Shown here: in pieces, positions 14,908 through 15,438 of the stretch
How positions within the stretch are numbered: the stretch's first letter is position 1
How the letters are laid out: the number at the start of each line of letters is the position of its first letter
Origin: Coemansia sp. RSA 922
Lineage: Eukaryota > Kickxellomycota > Kickxellomycetes > Kickxellales > Kickxellaceae
NCBI GenBank assembly: GCA_027577415.1
Contig: JANBQS010000555.1
Location: 1-15,438 of the forward strand
Reading direction: 5' to 3'
Length of the DNA stretch: 15,438 bases
Program-made: the position numbers and the translations under genes
The notes under the pieces: model-generated
Told to the model about the DNA's origin: nothing
Seen by the model: only the letters and a program-made list of their open reading frames with translations
The model's database searches: none

Positions 14908-15438
14908 ATGACCGCAATCGCAGAGAATTCGTTGGCAGCTACGGCGGTGGTTGTAGATGAGGCAGTTGTAATGCATTCGACAGAGGCAAAAGAGACAAGT
15001 ACCAGCATAGAAGCTACCGAGGTCGTTAGTTCTGTTACCAAGGAGAAAGATGTCGCTGAAGCTGTTGCTGAGGTTGCTGACGAGCGCCCTGAGACCGAGG
15101 GGGAAGCAGACCCTGTCGAGGTAGAAGCAGGCCCTGTCGAGGTTGCTACTGAAGCGATAGAGGCAATCATTGACGTAGTGGAGCCAGTCATTGCCGCTGA
15201 GGCCACTGTGGATGTCGTTGTAACTGAGGAGGCACAGCATTCAGAGCCAGAGTCTGAGACAGAGCAGCAAGTGGCCGACGTTGATACCGACGCTGGCGAT
15301 GTCTCTGTTCCCGAGCCAGTCGATACTGGTGCTCAGAACGAGAGTGCAGAGGCAGCTGACACTGTCGAGTCCCAGGATGATCAGCCGGACAGCGACGCTG
15401 AGCAACCACCTCCCGACAATACCAAGCCGAGTGGAGAG
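14908..15438 (+). CDS. N-terminal part of a highly acidic, low-complexity protein
   Basis: An ATG at 14908 opens a frame that is still open at the last base (177 codons, whole codons to the end), so the gene continues beyond the window. The translation is dominated by Glu, Asp, Ala, Val, Thr and Ser with almost no basic residues (starting MTAIAENSLAATAVVVDEAV), and has Glu-Pro-Val and Asp-Thr rich stretches; it should be intrinsically disordered. No signal peptide, span or domain is visible. Runs of this sort form the N-terminal tails of many nuclear, cytoskeletal or membrane-associated proteins, so a function cannot be given; the diagnostic domain is probably downstream. The upstream TATA-like box and divergent arrangement with DAD2 support a real gene. 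Codon use is regular throughout, and antisense frames across it are mirror artefacts of the biased composition. Confidence 0.6.
   Translation, partial: MTAIAENSLAATAVVVDEAVVMHSTEAKETSTSIEATEVVSSVTKEKDVAEAVAEVADERPETEGEADPVEVEAGPVEVATEAIEAIIDVVEPVIAAEATVDVVVTEEAQHSEPESETEQQVADVDTDAGDVSVPEPVDTGAQNESAEAADTVESQDDQPDSDAEQPPPDNTKPSGE
15103..15144 (+). repeat. 21-bp tandem duplication inside the acidic protein gene
   Basis: GAAGCAGACCCTGTCGAGGT (15103) repeats at 15124 with one change plus the last base, coding for EADPVEV then EAGPVEV. It keeps the frame, as in a recent slippage expansion. Confidence 0.7.

Noticed and set aside
1..15438. tRNA genes, CRISPR arrays, bacterial operons or intact transposons
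   Set aside because: No B-box GGTTCGAATCC-type site with a paired cloverleaf, no spaced repeats, no transposase or reverse transcriptase frame seen; TTCGAATC at 9328 is part of a palindrome, not a tRNA arm.

Overview
The window looks like nuclear DNA of a fungus. It carries a long-form tRNase Z, a Trm44-type tRNA methyltransferase, a DASH-complex Dad2-like kinetochore protein (a family best known from fungi) and an MFS permease of the oxalate/formate or monocarboxylate type. Genes are compact, almost intronless and transcribed from both strands, with T-rich flanks and TATA-like boxes instead of bacterial ribosome-binding sites. An early-diverging lineage is a guess; the sequence alone does not fix the genus.

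Layout. 1-1641 (+) is the 3' part of an MFS transporter. 1642-3082 has no intact gene; it holds a degraded coding relic, two inverted repeats and the promoter of the next gene. 3083-6115 (+) is tRNase Z (TRZ1/ELAC2 type) with a mitochondrial-type leader and a second in-frame start. 6593-7054 (+) encodes a small unrecognised one-span membrane protein. 7184-7564 and 8107-8499 (both -) are two small genes that I judge to be paralogues of each other. 8837-8986 (+) is an orphan exon for the C-terminal half of a Yippee-like zinc protein. 8987-10657 is a 1.7 kb stretch without a recognisable gene but rich in TATA-like, palindromic and splice-like signals. 10658-11020 (+) is a third small gene, possibly a distant relative of the two paralogues. 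11094-11737 reads as protein I do not recognise and runs without a stop into 11738-12685 (+), a HIRIP3-like histone-chaperone protein with a DEK-C-like domain and a CHZ-type domain. 12831-14333 (+) is TRM44, 14396-14680 (-) is DAD2, and 14908-15438 (+) is the 5' end of a very acidic protein that leaves the window.

Functional picture. The conserved genes are housekeeping ones: tRNA 3' processing, tRNA-Ser Um44 methylation, chromatin assembly and kinetochore-microtubule coupling. They show no evident common pathway. The middle block, about 7.1-11.0 kb, is accessory: short TATA-driven genes of unknown function plus gene debris. The most noteworthy items are the small paralogous family, the orphan Yippee exon, the stopless junction ahead of the HIRIP3-like gene, altered residues in the tRNase Z signature loops, and duplicated forkhead-type sites in the DAD2 promoter.
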